DNA of 5,684 nucleotides from Methanosarcinales archaeon (GTDB lineage Archaea > Halobacteriota > Methanosarcinia > Methanosarcinales > Methanocomedenaceae), in contig DAOWEE010000019.1 in NCBI GenBank assembly GCA_030638625.1, positions 1 to 5,684 on the forward strand, written 5' to 3'. Of the stretch, positions 5,409 to 5,684 are shown in pieces. The translations under genes and the position numbers were made by a program. Positions within the stretch are counted from its first letter, which is position 1; each line of letters starts with the position of its first letter. The notes beneath the pieces are model-generated. The model was given only the letters and a program-made list of their open reading frames with translations, did no database searches and was not told where the DNA came from.

Positions 5409-5684
5409 TTACTCTTTTTTTATAAGCAAATGTATGACAGCATACGCCAGAATCACCATCAGTATGATGGATGCTGACACTGCACCTGTTAGTTTATCAA
5501 TCATATTAAACGTAAATGTAGCCAACAATACTATCATCGCCATCAGGACCAACAACAACGGCACAATAAATGTCTCCAGTTGATGGGAATGCCCATCTGT
5601 CGTGTCTTCATTTGCAGAATTATTATAGTTTTCATCAACCTTTATTGAAGTTTCCGCATATGCAGATTCCTGTAAGTAACCGGG
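5409..5684 (-). CDS. Unrecognised membrane protein, C-terminal 91 residues (start beyond the window)
   Basis: An open frame enters from the right edge and ends with TAA at 5409-5411. No plausible start lies before the membrane part, so the gene probably begins outside the window. Visible residues 1-35 are hydrophilic and acidic, with a D/E/N/T-rich stretch at about 17-31 and then GHSH. Two hydrophobic helices follow: about 37-59 (FIVPLLLVLMAMIVLLATF core) and about 68-88 (VSASIILMVILAYAVIHLL), joined by a short loop FNMIDKLTG. The protein ends in KKE, which by the positive-inside rule would be cytoplasmic, placing both termini of this hairpin on the cytoplasmic side. I recognise no family. 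The stop is 16 bp before pyrG, so the two genes are probably in one transcript. That the frame is a real gene is supported by its length without stops, its hydrophobicity pattern and the tight spacing to pyrG. Confidence 0.7.
   Translation of the reverse strand, partial: PGYLQESAYAETSIKVDENYNNSANEDTTDGHSHQLETFIVPLLLVLMAMIVLLATFTFNMIDKLTGAVSASIILMVILAYAVIHLLIKKE

Noticed and set aside
5415..5421. T7 tract on the plus strand as a terminator
   Set aside because: No plus-strand gene lies upstream of it. It is the reverse of the Lys-Lys codons ending the membrane-protein gene.

Overview
The window looks like ordinary chromosomal DNA of a euryarchaeon, most likely a methanogen or methanotroph relative of the Methanosarcinales. 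The evidence is an archaeal-type TrmY (the tRNA pseudouridine-54 N1-methyltransferase of archaea), an AroA with the archaeal PPSKSYTHRA signature, a COG1340-type coiled-coil protein widespread in Euryarchaeota, an archaeal Icc-like phosphoesterase, and TATA-box promoters with GGTGA or AGGAGG type ribosome binding sites. The order-level placement is inference from protein similarity recalled from memory and was not tested.

Layout from left to right. The 5' two thirds or so of a metallophosphoesterase gene (minus strand) runs off the left edge. It is divergent from trmY (plus strand) across a 61-bp spacer that holds one nearly symmetric TATA-like element. trmY converges with a long coiled-coil protein gene (minus strand), with 18 bp between the stop codons; the last codons of the coiled-coil gene contain a perfect 24-bp palindrome. 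A 384-bp stretch without a convincing gene follows. It holds the promoter, leader and ribosome binding site of the coiled-coil gene and the 3' flank of aroA. The right half is a co-directional minus-strand cluster read from right to left: the C-terminal end of an unrecognised membrane protein (running off the right edge), pyrG (CTP synthase) 16 bp later, and aroA (EPSP synthase) 70 bp after pyrG. The pyrG-aroA spacer consists largely of a degenerate A/C-rich tandem repeat.

The genes serve housekeeping tasks: tRNA T-loop modification (trmY), CTP synthesis from UTP and glutamine (pyrG), and the sixth shikimate-pathway step toward aromatic amino acids (aroA). pyrG and aroA are probably co-transcribed, but they belong to separate pathways. 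The least understood components are the coiled-coil protein, the truncated membrane protein and the phosphoesterase. I see no mobile element, CRISPR array, tRNA or rRNA, and no convincing new multi-gene system. The items worth following up are small-scale: the palindrome, the tandem repeat, the shared divergent promoter and the leader of the coiled-coil gene.
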